Source: JACDHG01 sp963815295 (lineage in GTDB: Bacteria > Actinomycetota > Actinomycetes > Propionibacteriales > Nocardioidaceae). Taken from it: a stretch of DNA of 64,000 nucleotides. This document shows, piece after piece, positions 8,684-17,414 of this stretch. The DNA is taken from positions 1,302,001 through 1,366,000 of the forward strand of contig CAWFFZ010000008.1 in assembly GCA_963815295.1 (NCBI GenBank), in the 5' to 3' direction. The translations under genes were made by a program, and so were the position numbers. The notes below the pieces were generated by a model. That model saw only the letters and a program-made list of their open reading frames with translations, had not been told where the DNA came from and searched no databases. Each line of letters opens with the position of its first letter. The stretch's first letter is position 1.

Positions 8684-9448
8684 CTAGCCCCAATGCGAGA
8701 GATCCCGACCCAACCAGGTCGCCAAGGCTTGGTTGTGCGGGCGGAAGTGCTCGACCAGCCGGTGGTGCGTGTGGGGCGACAACGGTGGGTAGCTGGCCGG
8801 CTCTGGTTTGGTCTTGCCTACGTTGAGCCGGTAAGGATTCAGCCGACGAGGCTGGATCGTCGTAGCTGGCTCGACTGCGATGTCGAGAAAGGTGAACAGG
8901 TCTTCGAGACTGCGCACGCGCCGCTCGATCAGATCCTCGAGGAGCAGGACATGGAGCCGGTTGCGCCCAAACGCCTCCTCGAAAACCTGTAGCTGTTCGA
9001 GGTAGTGGCCACGATCCACGTAGGAATGTCTGGCGCGGACGTCCTTGTCGTCCGAGGCAAGCCGAGACGCCTCCAACTCGATGGCCTCCTCGAACGTCGG
9101 CACCTGGTCACGGCGCAAGCGACGCGAGTGCCAGTAGTGGGAGTAGGCACGCTTGACCGGATCTCGAAAGATCGCGACGATGCGGGCTTCGGGCAGGCTG
9201 TCGATCAGCCGTTGACGGCTGGTCGCGTCGTAGAGGTAGAGCGGGGTGGACTCACCCGCGTGCACCAGCCTCGGTCCCGGCGCGAACTGCTCTGCATACC
9301 AGTCGAGTCCACGGTCCCAGTGCCGGTCGAAGAAGTGCAGCTCTTTCGGCCGGGACATGAAGACCTGTGGATGGTCACGCAGCATCTGATGCAGCGTCGA
9401 CGTGCCGCACCTTTGCGCGCCCACGATGACGAAGGTGGGGAGCGACAT
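8684..9448 (-). CDS. PAPS-dependent sulfotransferase
   Basis: A 254-residue sulfotransferase-domain protein. The 5'-phosphosulfate loop is IVGAQRCGTSTLHQML at residues 7-22, followed by the family's PKELHFFDRHWDRG. The 3'-phosphate site is IVAIFRDPVKRAYSHYWHS near 90-108. It moves a sulfo group from PAPS to a hydroxyl or amine of a carbohydrate, lipid or small molecule; the acceptor is unknown. It stands alone, tail to tail with the ABM-like gene. A full acceptor domain seems present. Confidence 0.87.
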   Translation of the reverse strand: MSLPTFVIVGAQRCGTSTLHQMLRDHPQVFMSRPKELHFFDRHWDRGLDWYAEQFAPGPRLVHAGESTPLYLYDATSRQRLIDSLPEARIVAIFRDPVKRAYSHYWHSRRLRRDQVPTFEEAIELEASRLASDDKDVRARHSYVDRGHYLEQLQVFEEAFGRNRLHVLLLEDLIERRVRSLEDLFTFLDIAVEPATTIQPRRLNPYRLNVGKTKPEPASYPPLSPHTHHRLVEHFRPHNQALATWLGRDLSHWG

Positions 9449-9641
9449 CGATGGTCCTGTCCGCCGGTCACGAGGTATCGCGTCACCCGCCCTGTGGGGC
9501 GGTCACGCGGGAGCGACCCTAACATCTTGCCGATCGAGCGAGCCAAAACAGAGTCAGGAGCCGTCGGGAACGGGAATGGGCGGAAGTCGGCCGTTCACGG
9601 CGATGTCCTCACGGGTGCGGTGTGGTGGCCTCGCAAGCACC

Positions 9642-10868
9642 CTAGCGGGCCGGGAGTATGCGTCCGGTTACGTCGCCGAGCGTGATCCGCGAACCGTCGG
9701 GGCCAGGCGCCCAGCCCGTGATAGTGACCACGTCACCATCCTCGAGGAAGCCCCGGTGGCCGCCATCTTCGAGAGTGAGTGGTTCGGAGCCGTTCCAGGT
9801 GAGCTCGAGCAGGCTGCCGAACGTCGTACGCTCCGCGCCGCTCACGGTGCCCGAGGCGAACAGGTCACCGACGCGCAGACTGGCGCCGTTAACCGTCAGG
9901 TGCGCCAGCATCTGCGCGGGTGACCAGTACATGTCGCGAAACTCAGGTGAGCTCACCAAGGTGCCGTTGATGCGAACCTCGAGATGCAGGTCGAGCCCGA
10001 ACACGTCGCGCTCGGTCTCTCCCTGGAGATAGGGCAGCACCGCCGGGTCCTGTCCCGGCAGCTCCACTTCGGCCTTGGAAAGCGCTTCGAAGGGCACGAC
10101 CCAGGCGGAGATACTCGTCGCGAACGACTTGCCGAGGAACGGACCGAGGGGCACGTACTCCCAGGCCTGGATGTCGCGGGCACTCCAGTCGTTCAGGATG
10201 ACCACCCCGAACAGGTGTGCGCGCGCATCGCGGACCGAGACAGCCGTCCCGAGCTCGGTCGGGCTCCCCACGATGAACCCGACCTCGCACTCGATGTCCA
10301 GTGTGGTGCTCGGCCCGAACGGCGGCACCCCGTCAACCCCTGGTCGCCGCTGACCCGACGGCCGTACGACGTCTGAGCCACTGGCCACGATGGTCCCGGC
10401 GCGGCCGTGATAGCCGATCGGAAGGTGCTTCCAGTTGGGCGGCAGGCCGGGGGAGTCGGGGCGGAACAGCTTGCCGACGTTGGCGGCGTGGACCTCGCTG
10501 GCGTAGAAGTCGACGTAGTCGGCAACCTCCACCGGCAGGTGCATCCTGACCGAGTCCAGTGGGTACATCTGCCGGCTCACCAGCTCCCGGTGTGCGTCGT
10601 CGGTGACCAGAGCCCGGACCCAGGCGCGGATCTCGCTGCATTCGTCGCCGCCTAAGGCGACCAATTCGTTTAACCGACCTTTGGCGAAGACTTCAGCGTG
10701 CCGGTGGCCGAGCGCTGTGGCCACCTCGGCCAAGTCGAGGACCTGGTCGCCGATGCGGACTCCGACGCGCGGCACGACGCCCTCCCGCGAGAAGACGCCG
10801 TAAGGGAGAGTCTCGACGCCGTAATCGGCGTCGTCCGGTAGTCCGAGCAGCTCGGTGAGCCAGGTCAT
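9642..10868 (-). CDS. fahA: fumarylacetoacetase
   Basis: A 408-residue enzyme that hydrolyses fumarylacetoacetate to fumarate and acetoacetate, the last step of tyrosine/homogentisate breakdown. It has the small N-terminal SH3-like domain (LPYGVFSREG) and the catalytic FAH fold: PIGYHGRAGTIVASG, DIECEVGFIVGSPTELG with metal-binding acids, VVILNDWSARDIQAWEYVPLGPFLGKSF, and LLELTWNG. The length is normal. Its ATG overlaps the stop of the upstream gene (ATGA), so it is second in a two-gene operon facing hmgA. Confidence 0.95.
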   Translation of the reverse strand: MTWLTELLGLPDDADYGVETLPYGVFSREGVVPRVGVRIGDQVLDLAEVATALGHRHAEVFAKGRLNELVALGGDECSEIRAWVRALVTDDAHRELVSRQMYPLDSVRMHLPVEVADYVDFYASEVHAANVGKLFRPDSPGLPPNWKHLPIGYHGRAGTIVASGSDVVRPSGQRRPGVDGVPPFGPSTTLDIECEVGFIVGSPTELGTAVSVRDARAHLFGVVILNDWSARDIQAWEYVPLGPFLGKSFATSISAWVVPFEALSKAEVELPGQDPAVLPYLQGETERDVFGLDLHLEVRINGTLVSSPEFRDMYWSPAQMLAHLTVNGASLRVGDLFASGTVSGAERTTFGSLLELTWNGSEPLTLEDGGHRGFLEDGDVVTITGWAPGPDGSRITLGDVTGRILPAR

Positions 10869-11716
10869 CGGGACTCCAGCTCCAGGATCAGCAAACCAAG
10901 CTCGATCAGATCCGCGACCGGGTCATCGACACCGCAGCAGCCGAAGGACACAAACGCCCGCCGCACCGCGACCACGTCGGCCGCTGACCACGCCTGCACC
11001 TCGCTAGCGAGCCGTGCAGCCTCGCGTTGGCGCAAGATCGCAGCAATGTCGTCCTCGGACACGTGTTGCGACGCTGCGTGGACGGCGACCAGCAGATTGA
11101 GGAAGCCGTGATGCTCAAAACCCGTTGCCTCGTCGCGGAACCGGACTGCATGGTGCAGCCCGGCGGTGAACTTCATCGGAGCGCCCGCGCGCACAGCAGA
11201 CACGACGACGCCCGCCAGTGTCGCCTCGTCGGGAAACGCCTCGGCCGTCGTACCGCCCGTGCGGAACTTGCCGAGGTAGCGTCCTGCGGAATCGGAGATC
11301 GCGCGGAGGACGGCTGCTCCGTCGTTGTCCGCGCGCACCTCACATGCCACAAAGCAACCGTCCGGCACAGGCGGAAGCGGCTCGGCGTAGACGGGAAGCT
11401 CGAAGCCCAACACCCGAACGCCCGGGATGGTTTCCGGATTCGCACCCGCGCCGATGACGACCACATCGATCGGTTGCGACCCGGTGGCCGCATGCGCGGC
11501 CGCGAAGTCAGCCCAACGGTCGACATGGACGAGCAACGGTCCGACGAAACGGCCCAGGGCAGATGCCTGGTAGCGCAGATGCTCAGTGATGGCCGTGGTC
11601 GGGTCGGCGTTGCCGGGCGGGAACATCGCGGCATCGTCGAGCAGCAGGTCGAAGAGCCCCGCAGGCGCAGCGGTGGCCGGGTCTACGGGCGTCAGCACGT
11701 CAGCACCGTACTGCAC
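10865..11716 (-). CDS. conserved protein of the homogentisate operon, function unknown
   Basis: About 283 residues if started at GTG 11716. Earlier in-frame codons run into hmgA and read as low-complexity antisense. A TANNNT box (TACACT on this strand, 11726-11731) lies 9 nt upstream, which supports a near-leaderless start. Sequence elements are LFDLLLDDAAMFPPGN, GPLLVHVDRWADF, YLGKFRTGG, PMKFTAGLHHAVR, GFLNLLVAVHAA and SFGCCGVDDPVADL. Alternating strand and helix segments suggest a TIM-barrel-like fold. It sits between fahA and hmgA, so a role in the pathway is inferred. The maleylacetoacetate isomerase step has no other candidate in the window, but nothing in the sequence proves that role. 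Confidence 0.75.
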   Translation of the reverse strand: MQYGADVLTPVDPATAAPAGLFDLLLDDAAMFPPGNADPTTAITEHLRYQASALGRFVGPLLVHVDRWADFAAAHAATGSQPIDVVVIGAGANPETIPGVRVLGFELPVYAEPLPPVPDGCFVACEVRADNDGAAVLRAISDSAGRYLGKFRTGGTTAEAFPDEATLAGVVVSAVRAGAPMKFTAGLHHAVRFRDEATGFEHHGFLNLLVAVHAASQHVSEDDIAAILRQREAARLASEVQAWSAADVVAVRRAFVSFGCCGVDDPVADLIELGLLILELESR

Positions 11717-11730
11717 GGCTGTGGCAGTGT

Positions 11731-12978
11731 ATGGGGGTGGCGCATTACCGGTCCGTGGGCTCGGTCCCACCGAAGAGACACACCCAGCACCGACCCGATG
11801 GCGAGACGCTGGCATTCGAAGAGCTGATGGGGGAAGAGGGCTTCTCGTCCGACTCGTCGCTGCTCTATCACCGCAATCTGCCGTCGCGGATCGTAAGGTC
11901 TGACATCTGGGAGATCGCCGGCCTCGGCACCACTCCCAACCATCCGCTGAAACCGCTGCACCTGAAGCTGCACGACCTGTTCGATCCCGACTCGGTCAGC
12001 GAGATCGACGTTGTCTCGGGACGTCGCCTCGTGCTGGGAAACTCCGACGTACGCATCTCGTATGTCGTCGCCGGTGCGACATCACCTTTGTATCGCAACG
12101 GGATCGGCGACGAGTGCTGCTACGTCGAGCGTGGCCAGGCACGAGTCGAGACGATCTTCGGCTCGTTCGAGGTCGGCCAGGGCGACTACGTGGTCATCCC
12201 GAGGGCGACCACGCACCGCTGGATCCCGTCGGGCGACGGCGAGCCTTTGCGGGTCTACTGCATCGAGGCCAACTCACACATCACGCCGCCGAAGCGGTAC
12301 CTGTCGAGGTTCGGCCAACTGCTTGAGCACGCGCCGTACTGCGAACGCGACCTGCGCACGCCGGACGGCCCGCTACTCGCCACCGATGTCGGCGCCGACC
12401 CAGACGCGGAGACCGACGTCCACATCAAGCACCGGGGAGCTGGCCCGGGTGGTGTCGTCGGCACGGTCTTCACCTACCCGTTCCACCCGTTCGACGTGAT
12501 CGGCTGGGACGGCTGCCTCTATCCGTACGTCTTCAACGTGTCGGACTTCGAGCCCATCACCGGGCGCGTGCACCAGCCGCCGCCAGTCCATCAGGTGTTC
12601 GAGGCCTGGAACTTCGTGATCTGCAACTTCGTGCCTCGCAAGGTCGACTACCACCCGCTCTCGATCCCCGTGCCCTACTACCACTCGAACGTCGACAGCG
12701 ACGAGATCATGTTCTACGTCGACGGCGACTACGAAGCGCGGAAGGGGTCTGGCATCGGCAAGGGCTCGATCACGGTCCACCCGGGCGGCCATGCGCACGG
12801 GCCCCAGACCGGAGCGTACGAGAAGTCCATCGGGATCGAGTACTTCGACGAGCTCGCGGTGATGGTCGACACGTTCAAGCCACTCGAGCTCGGAGAGGCG
12901 GGCCTCGCCAGCGACGACGGCGCCTACGCCTGGTCCTGGGCGAAGAGCACCGGTGCTGCACCCGACGCGAGCGGGTAG
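11731..12978 (+). CDS. hmgA: homogentisate 1,2-dioxygenase
   Basis: A 415-residue cupin-fold iron dioxygenase that opens the ring of homogentisate to maleylacetoacetate. It is recognised by HYRSVGSVPPKRHTQHRPDG at the N-terminus, LMGEEGFSSDSSLLYHRN, and the C-terminal iron-site region YYHSNVDSDEIMFYVDGDYEAR with HPGGHAHGPQTG. The metal-ligand acids and histidines of the family are visible there. It diverges from the fahA operon with only about 14 nt between starts. GTG 11737, 6 nt after CAGTGT, is an alternative leaderless start that fits homologues slightly better. Confidence 0.96.
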   Translation: MGVAHYRSVGSVPPKRHTQHRPDGETLAFEELMGEEGFSSDSSLLYHRNLPSRIVRSDIWEIAGLGTTPNHPLKPLHLKLHDLFDPDSVSEIDVVSGRRLVLGNSDVRISYVVAGATSPLYRNGIGDECCYVERGQARVETIFGSFEVGQGDYVVIPRATTHRWIPSGDGEPLRVYCIEANSHITPPKRYLSRFGQLLEHAPYCERDLRTPDGPLLATDVGADPDAETDVHIKHRGAGPGGVVGTVFTYPFHPFDVIGWDGCLYPYVFNVSDFEPITGRVHQPPPVHQVFEAWNFVICNFVPRKVDYHPLSIPVPYYHSNVDSDEIMFYVDGDYEARKGSGIGKGSITVHPGGHAHGPQTGAYEKSIGIEYFDELAVMVDTFKPLELGEAGLASDDGAYAWSWAKSTGAAPDASG

Positions 12979-13091
12979 CCGGAACTAGCAGGGAGACACC
13001 CACCTGCGCAAGGCCAGACACTTCAACCGGCGTACTAAGGTTTCGGTGTGGCTCGCACGAGTCACCGTCAGAGCGTTGATCGGAGAGGTGC

Positions 13092-13694
13092 GTGGCTGAG
13101 CGGCCCCTCGAGGTCACCGACCGAATCCTCACCCTGCCGAACATCCTGAGCATTGCGCGGTTGTGCGGGGTGCCCTTGTTCCTGTGGCTCGTGCTCGTGC
13201 CGGAGGCAGACGGCTGGGCGCTCGTGCTGCTGATGGTGGCGGGCATCACCGACTGGTTGGACGGCAAACTCGCCCGTGTCCTCAACCAGATGTCGAAACT
13301 CGGCCAGATCCTCGACCCAGTCGCCGACCGCTGCTACATCCTTGCGGTCGTCATCGGTCTCGCGCTGCGCGACATCATCCCGTGGTGGCTCGCGGTGCTG
13401 CTGCCGCTGCGTGACGTCTTCCTGTTTTCGCTCGTCCCGTTCTTGCGGACCCGCGGGTACAGCGCCCTCCCGGTGCATTTCCTGGGCAAGGCCGCTACCG
13501 CCAGCCTCCTCTACGCGTTCCCGCTGCTCCTGCTCGGTGACGGCGAAGGCCGGCTGGAGACGCTCGCCGACGTCTTCGGGTGGGCGTTCGCGATCTGGGG
13601 GACGGGCTTGTACTGGTGGGCCGGGTTCCTGTACGCCTACCAGGTGAGTCAGCTGTTGCGGGTTCCGCGAGAGGTCGTGGACAACCCCGCATGA
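13092..13694 (+). CDS. CDP-alcohol phosphatidyltransferase (PgsA-like)
   Basis: A 200-residue integral membrane enzyme with about five to six hydrophobic segments. The CDP-alcohol motif is complete: D-G-x2-A-R-x8-G-x3-D-x3-D, read in DWLDGKLAR and GQILDPVADR near residues 57-83. It joins a CDP-diacylglycerol to a polyol such as glycerol-phosphate. GTG 13092 follows GGAGAGG. It is the first gene of the block that matches the Rv1822-Rv1832 order and is coupled to the next gene by ATGA overlap. Its exact phospholipid product is not determined. Confidence 0.88.
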   Translation: MAERPLEVTDRILTLPNILSIARLCGVPLFLWLVLVPEADGWALVLLMVAGITDWLDGKLARVLNQMSKLGQILDPVADRCYILAVVIGLALRDIIPWWLAVLLPLRDVFLFSLVPFLRTRGYSALPVHFLGKAATASLLYAFPLLLLGDGEGRLETLADVFGWAFAIWGTGLYWWAGFLYAYQVSQLLRVPREVVDNPA

Positions 13695-14539
13695 CAGACG
13701 CCGAGCAGCCGCCCCCGGGTCGATCGACCAGCCCTCCGACATACGTGGGGCTGCTCACGCAGGTCATGTCAAACACTCTCGACGAGGACTACGAGGCGGT
13801 GGCAGCGCAGCGCAAAGCCGACGGCGAGCCCCAACGCAGGCCGTCGGGGATCGGGCTTGTCGTGGTCGTCTGCCTGTTCGGGCTGATGATCGGGGTGTCC
13901 GCGTTGCAGACCGAGCAGGACCGGCCTCAGGAGGCCGCCGAGCGCGGCGAGCTCATCGACCTCATCAACGCGCGAGACCAGCGGTATGACGGCCTCCGCG
14001 ACCGGTTGAGCACCCTGCAGACCCAGGTCTCGGGACTCCAGGGCCGAGTCCTCGACGAGACCCTCGACGATCAAACCCAGAACGACCGGCTTGAGCTCCT
14101 CGGCATCCACGCCGGCACCCTGGCCGTGACCGGGCCAGGAGTCACCATCACTGTGGACGACGCGCCACCGGGCTCCAGTGACCCTGGCGGCACGATCCTC
14201 GACAAGGATCTCCGCCTGCTCGTCAACTCGTTGTGGCAAGCCGGCGCCGAAGCGGTCTCCCTTGACGGACACCGGTTGACGTCGTTGACGGCGATCCGGT
14301 TCGCCGGGCAGGCCATCACCGTCGACTACCGGTCCCTGAGCCCGCCCTATGTCATCGAGGCCGTCGGCGACCCGGATACGCTGCCAGCGCGGCTGATGGA
14401 GACCCGGGGTGGGCAGATCTGGCTCGGCCTCCAGTCCAACTTCGGCATCAGGTTCGACACAGAGACGAAGGACAGGGTGACGGTGCCTGCTGACCCGAAG
14501 GATCAGCTGCTGTACGCGGAGCCGGCGGTCTCGCGATGA
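13691..14539 (+). CDS. DUF881 membrane-anchored protein
   Basis: A 282-residue protein. It has a cytoplasmic N-terminus of about 55 residues, one hydrophobic anchor (GIGLVVVVCLFGLMIGVSAL), a coiled-coil-like stretch with ARDQRYDGLRDRLSTLQTQV, then the DUF881 domain with the typical GTLAVTGPGVTITVDD, LLVNSLWQAGAEAVSLDG and YVIEAVGDPDTL. In other actinobacteria it is always paired with sbp and a second DUF881 gene; the function is unknown, possibly at the cell envelope. ATG 13691 overlaps the pgsA-like stop. Confidence 0.87.
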   Translation: MTDAEQPPPGRSTSPPTYVGLLTQVMSNTLDEDYEAVAAQRKADGEPQRRPSGIGLVVVVCLFGLMIGVSALQTEQDRPQEAAERGELIDLINARDQRYDGLRDRLSTLQTQVSGLQGRVLDETLDDQTQNDRLELLGIHAGTLAVTGPGVTITVDDAPPGSSDPGGTILDKDLRLLVNSLWQAGAEAVSLDGHRLTSLTAIRFAGQAITVDYRSLSPPYVIEAVGDPDTLPARLMETRGGQIWLGLQSNFGIRFDTETKDRVTVPADPKDQLLYAEPAVSR

Positions 14540-14868
14540 TTGCGATTGTCGGCCTCCTGATCGGCATCCTCGCCGGCTTGTTGCTCGAGCCATCTGTGCC
14601 TGTGTCGTTGCAGCCCTATCTGCCCATCGCGGTCGTTGCTGCCCTCGACGCGGTGTTCGGTGGTCTCCGGGCGTTCCTCGACGGCATCTTCGACGACAAG
14701 GTGTTCGTCGTGTCGTTCGTCTCCAACGTGCTGATTGCCGCACTCATCGTCTACCTGGGCGACCAGCTTGGCGTCGGTGGGCAGCTCTCTACTGGCGTCA
14801 TCGTCGTACTCGGCATCCGGATCTTCTCCAATGTCGCCGCCATCCGTCGCCACCTCTTCCACGCCTGA
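14536..14868 (+). CDS. sbp: small basic membrane protein (Sbp / DUF1290)
   Basis: A 110-residue membrane protein with about four hydrophobic segments, including MIAIVGLLIGILAGLLL and VSFVSNVLIAALIVYLGDQL. The family signature PIAVVAALDAVFGGLRAFLDGIFDDKVF is intact. It begins at an ATGA overlap with the first DUF881 gene. It occurs in this position across actinobacteria and in firmicute division clusters; the biochemical role is not established. Confidence 0.9.
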   Translation: MIAIVGLLIGILAGLLLEPSVPVSLQPYLPIAVVAALDAVFGGLRAFLDGIFDDKVFVVSFVSNVLIAALIVYLGDQLGVGGQLSTGVIVVLGIRIFSNVAAIRRHLFHA

Positions 14869-14872
14869 GCCC

Positions 14873-15661
14873 ATGCCAGATCCCGCCGAGTCCACCCCGC
14901 CGCCACAACATGGCGCGCCGACCGCTGGAAACGATGCACCGCCGCAGCCTGCCCTGACCCGACTGCTGCACGCCGGGGGACGGCCCAACCGTGGGCAGGT
15001 GGTCGTGGCGGTGCTGCTCGCGTTGGTGGGTTTCGCTGCCGCTGTCCAGATCCAGCTTGTCAACGACGACGGAGACTTCAGCGGACAGCGGCGCTCCGAC
15101 CTCGTGGCGTTGCTCGACTCCTTGTCGAGCGCTGCCGAGCGCACCGAGGCGCAGATCGAAGACCTGGAGGCGTCGCGCGAAGAGCTCACGACCAGCAGCC
15201 AGCGGCGGCAGGCGGCATTGGAGGAAGGCCGCAACCAGCTCGACGTGCTCGGCATTCTGACCGGCACGGTTGCAGCCACGGGTCCCGGCGTCAGGGTCAC
15301 GGTGACCGACACCGATGGTGCTGTCGCTGCCCCCAGCCTGCTCAATGGAGTGGAGGAACTGCGGGATGCCGGTGCGGAGGCCATCGAGATCAACGACCAG
15401 GTACGCATCGTCGCCTCGACATCGTTCACGGAGCAAGACGGCCAGATCCTCGTCGGCGGCACCGCGTTGCGGGCGCCATACGTCATCGACGCGATCGGCG
15501 CGCCCAACACCCTGAGCGAGGCGATGGTCTTTCCTGGTGGGTTCAGCGACGAGATCGCCGACCTCGGTGGGCAGACGGCCGTGGAAGAGGCCGACATCGT
15601 CCGCGTGGACTCATTGCACAAGATCGCGCAGCCTGAGTACTCTCAGCCGACCGACCGCTGA
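14873..15661 (+). CDS. second DUF881 membrane-anchored protein
   Basis: About 262 residues from ATG 14873; an earlier ATG at 14831 would overlap sbp and add 14 residues. It has one membrane anchor (VVVAVLLALVGFAAAVQIQLV), a coiled coil (SSAAERTEAQIEDLEASREEL), then DUF881 with GTVAATGPGVRVTVTDTD, GVEELRDAGAEAIEINDQ and YVIDAIGAPNTLSEAM. It is a divergent paralogue of the gene at 13691. The two probably interact with Sbp, by conserved linkage only. gcvH follows after 19 nt. Confidence 0.87.
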   Translation: MPDPAESTPPPQHGAPTAGNDAPPQPALTRLLHAGGRPNRGQVVVAVLLALVGFAAAVQIQLVNDDGDFSGQRRSDLVALLDSLSSAAERTEAQIEDLEASREELTTSSQRRQAALEEGRNQLDVLGILTGTVAATGPGVRVTVTDTDGAVAAPSLLNGVEELRDAGAEAIEINDQVRIVASTSFTEQDGQILVGGTALRAPYVIDAIGAPNTLSEAMVFPGGFSDEIADLGGQTAVEEADIVRVDSLHKIAQPEYSQPTDR

Positions 15662-15680
15662 CCCAGAAGGAGCGTATGTC

Positions 15681-16064
15681 GTGTACCCGGACGACTTGAA
15701 GTACACCGCCGAACACGAGTGGGTGCGAGACAGCGGCGACGGACCAGTGCGGATCGGCATCACCCATTACGCACAAGAGCAGCTCGGCGACATCGTCTAC
15801 GTGCAGCTACCCGAAGCTGACGACGAGGTCGTCGCTGGAGCACCCGTCGGTGAGCTCGAGTCGACGAAGAGCGTGAGTGACTTGTTCTCGCCGGTGTCCG
15901 GCAACGTGACGTCCATCAATGACGCACTCCAGGGTCAGCCGGAGCTGTGCAACAGCGACCCGTACGGCGAAGGGTGGGTCTTCGAGGTTGAGGTCACCGA
16001 CCGCGACGAACTGGATGGGCTTCTGAGTGCGGCCGATTACCAGGCCGCGATAACCTCGCAGTAG
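15681..16064 (+). CDS. gcvH: glycine cleavage system H protein
   Basis: A 127-residue lipoyl carrier that shuttles the aminomethyl group between GcvP and GcvT. The lipoyl-lysine is Lys63 in ELESTKSVSDLFSPVSG. Other hallmarks are KYTAEHEWV, GITHYAQEQLGDIVYVQLPE and SDPYGEGWVFEV. GTG 15681 follows AGAAGGAG with proper spacing, so longer in-frame starts inside the DUF881 gene are rejected. gcvP is five genes downstream and gcvT is not in the window. Confidence 0.95.
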   Translation: MYPDDLKYTAEHEWVRDSGDGPVRIGITHYAQEQLGDIVYVQLPEADDEVVAGAPVGELESTKSVSDLFSPVSGNVTSINDALQGQPELCNSDPYGEGWVFEVEVTDRDELDGLLSAADYQAAITSQ

Positions 16065-16111
16065 CGGTCGAGAGTTGCGCGGGAGTAGCTCCCGCCCACG
16101 AGGAGGATTTG

Positions 16112-16618
16112 ATGCCGTTCTGCACCGAATGCGGTCACCAGAACCCGGAAGGCGCCCGGTTCTGCGCTCAGTGTGGTCACCGGCTCGTTGCCGCCGAACG
16201 ACCGTCCGAGTCCACCTCGACCCAGAACTTCGGTGGGCCTGATCGCAACGAGCTCGAGGCCGAGGCACAGCTTTCCGATGCGGAGGAGGCGGCCGTCGAG
16301 GCGTTGCCGCCGGGCAGTGCCCTGCTCGTCGTACAGCGTGGGCCAAGCGCCGGTAGCCGGTTCCTCCTCGACACCGATGAGGTCACGGCCGGGCGTCATC
16401 CCGACAGCGAGATCTTCCTCGACGACGTGACCGTCAGTCGCCGCCACGCAGTCTTCCGCCGTACGTCGGACGGATATCTCGTGGCCGATGTCGGCAGCCT
16501 CAACGGCACCTACGTCAACCGCGACCGGATCGACGAGGTGCTGTTGTCCGGGGGTGACGAGGTACAGATCGGCAAGTACCGGCTGGTCTACTTCAACAAC
16601 GCCCAGGGCACGGCCTAG
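16112..16618 (+). CDS. garA: FHA-domain regulator with zinc ribbon (GarA/OdhI type)
   Basis: A 168-residue protein starting at ATG 16112 behind AGGAGGA. It begins with a zinc ribbon (C4-x2-C7 and C18-x2-C21), then an acidic linker, then an FHA domain with GRHPDSEI (94-101), SRRH (109-112) and SLNGTYVN (129-136), the phosphothreonine-binding residues. In mycobacteria and corynebacteria the orthologue switches 2-oxoglutarate and glutamate metabolism when a Ser/Thr kinase phosphorylates an N-terminal Thr. The linker here has STSTQNF rather than the canonical T-T-S-V-F, so the phospho-switch site is uncertain. Gene order supports orthology. Confidence 0.88.
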   Translation: MPFCTECGHQNPEGARFCAQCGHRLVAAERPSESTSTQNFGGPDRNELEAEAQLSDAEEAAVEALPPGSALLVVQRGPSAGSRFLLDTDEVTAGRHPDSEIFLDDVTVSRRHAVFRRTSDGYLVADVGSLNGTYVNRDRIDEVLLSGGDEVQIGKYRLVYFNNAQGTA

Positions 16619-17382
16619 TGCCCGGAGCCCTGGCGACTGGTCCACCGGGATCTGGGCGGAGCAGGCGACGGCTGGGCATCGGGCAGGTCCTTGCCGAGTT
16701 ACGTCCGGACTTCCCTGAGGTCAGCATCTCCAAGATCCGCTTCCTCGAGACCGAAGGTCTGGTCGAACCCGAGCGGACGCCATCGGGCTACCGCAAGTTT
16801 TCCAGCTATGACATCGAACGCCTGCGCTACATCCTCGCCGCGCAACGCGACCGCTACCTGCCCCTCAAGGTCATCCGCGAACATCTCGACGCCATGGACC
16901 GCGGGCTTGAGCCCGCGGACTCCGCTGGCGGCCCGGCCCGGCCGCCAGCGGCCGCGGTCGCCATGCCCGGCGAAGCCCTGCCCGTACCGACGGAGCTGAC
17001 CGCTGATCCGCCGGAGATCCGGCTCTCTCGCGCTGAACTGCTGGCGAACTCGGGACTCACCGACGACCAGCTGGTCGCGTTCACTGGCTTCGGTTTGATT
17101 GCGCCGGTGGCTGACACCGACTACTTCGACGCCGACGCCTTGGCCGTCGCGAGCACCGTCGCGGAGATGTCGACGTACGGTCTCGAGGCGCGGCATGTGC
17201 GCGCGTTCAAGACTGCCGCGGACCGGGAGGTCGGGCTGATCGAGCAGGCCGTCAACCCGCAGGCAGCCCGGCGGACCAAGGAGGGCCAGCAGTTGGCTGC
17301 CGACGCGATGGCACACCTCGGCGCACTGGCAGTCCGGTTGCACGCGTGCCTCGTCCGGTCAGGTCTGCGTCGAAGCCACTGA
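16618..17382 (+). CDS. ftsR: MerR-family transcriptional regulator (FtsR / Rv1828 type)
   Basis: A 254-residue regulator that begins with GTG overlapping the garA stop. The winged-helix MerR domain covers about residues 20-90: SISKIRFLETEGLVEPERTPSGYRKFSSYDIERLRYI, then PLKVIREHL. A low-complexity linker rich in Ala/Pro follows, then a helical C-terminal effector part with EQAVNPQAARRTKEGQQLAADAMAHLGAL. Orthologues control the division gene ftsZ in corynebacteria, so a cell-division role is inferred by synteny. No metal-binding cysteine pattern is seen. Confidence 0.85.
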   Translation: MPGALATGPPGSGRSRRRLGIGQVLAELRPDFPEVSISKIRFLETEGLVEPERTPSGYRKFSSYDIERLRYILAAQRDRYLPLKVIREHLDAMDRGLEPADSAGGPARPPAAAVAMPGEALPVPTELTADPPEIRLSRAELLANSGLTDDQLVAFTGFGLIAPVADTDYFDADALAVASTVAEMSTYGLEARHVRAFKTAADREVGLIEQAVNPQAARRTKEGQQLAADAMAHLGALAVRLHACLVRSGLRRSH

Positions 17383-17414
17383 CCGCGCTCTTGATGCGGG
17401 AGTACGCTGGAAGA
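17379..17414 (+). promoter_or_regulatory. candidate leaderless promoter of the DUF151 gene
   Basis: CTGACC (17379-17384) and TACGCT (17403-17408) are separated by 18 nt. The -10 box lies 6 nt before GTG 17415, placing the transcript start at or next to the start codon. Confidence 0.4.
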
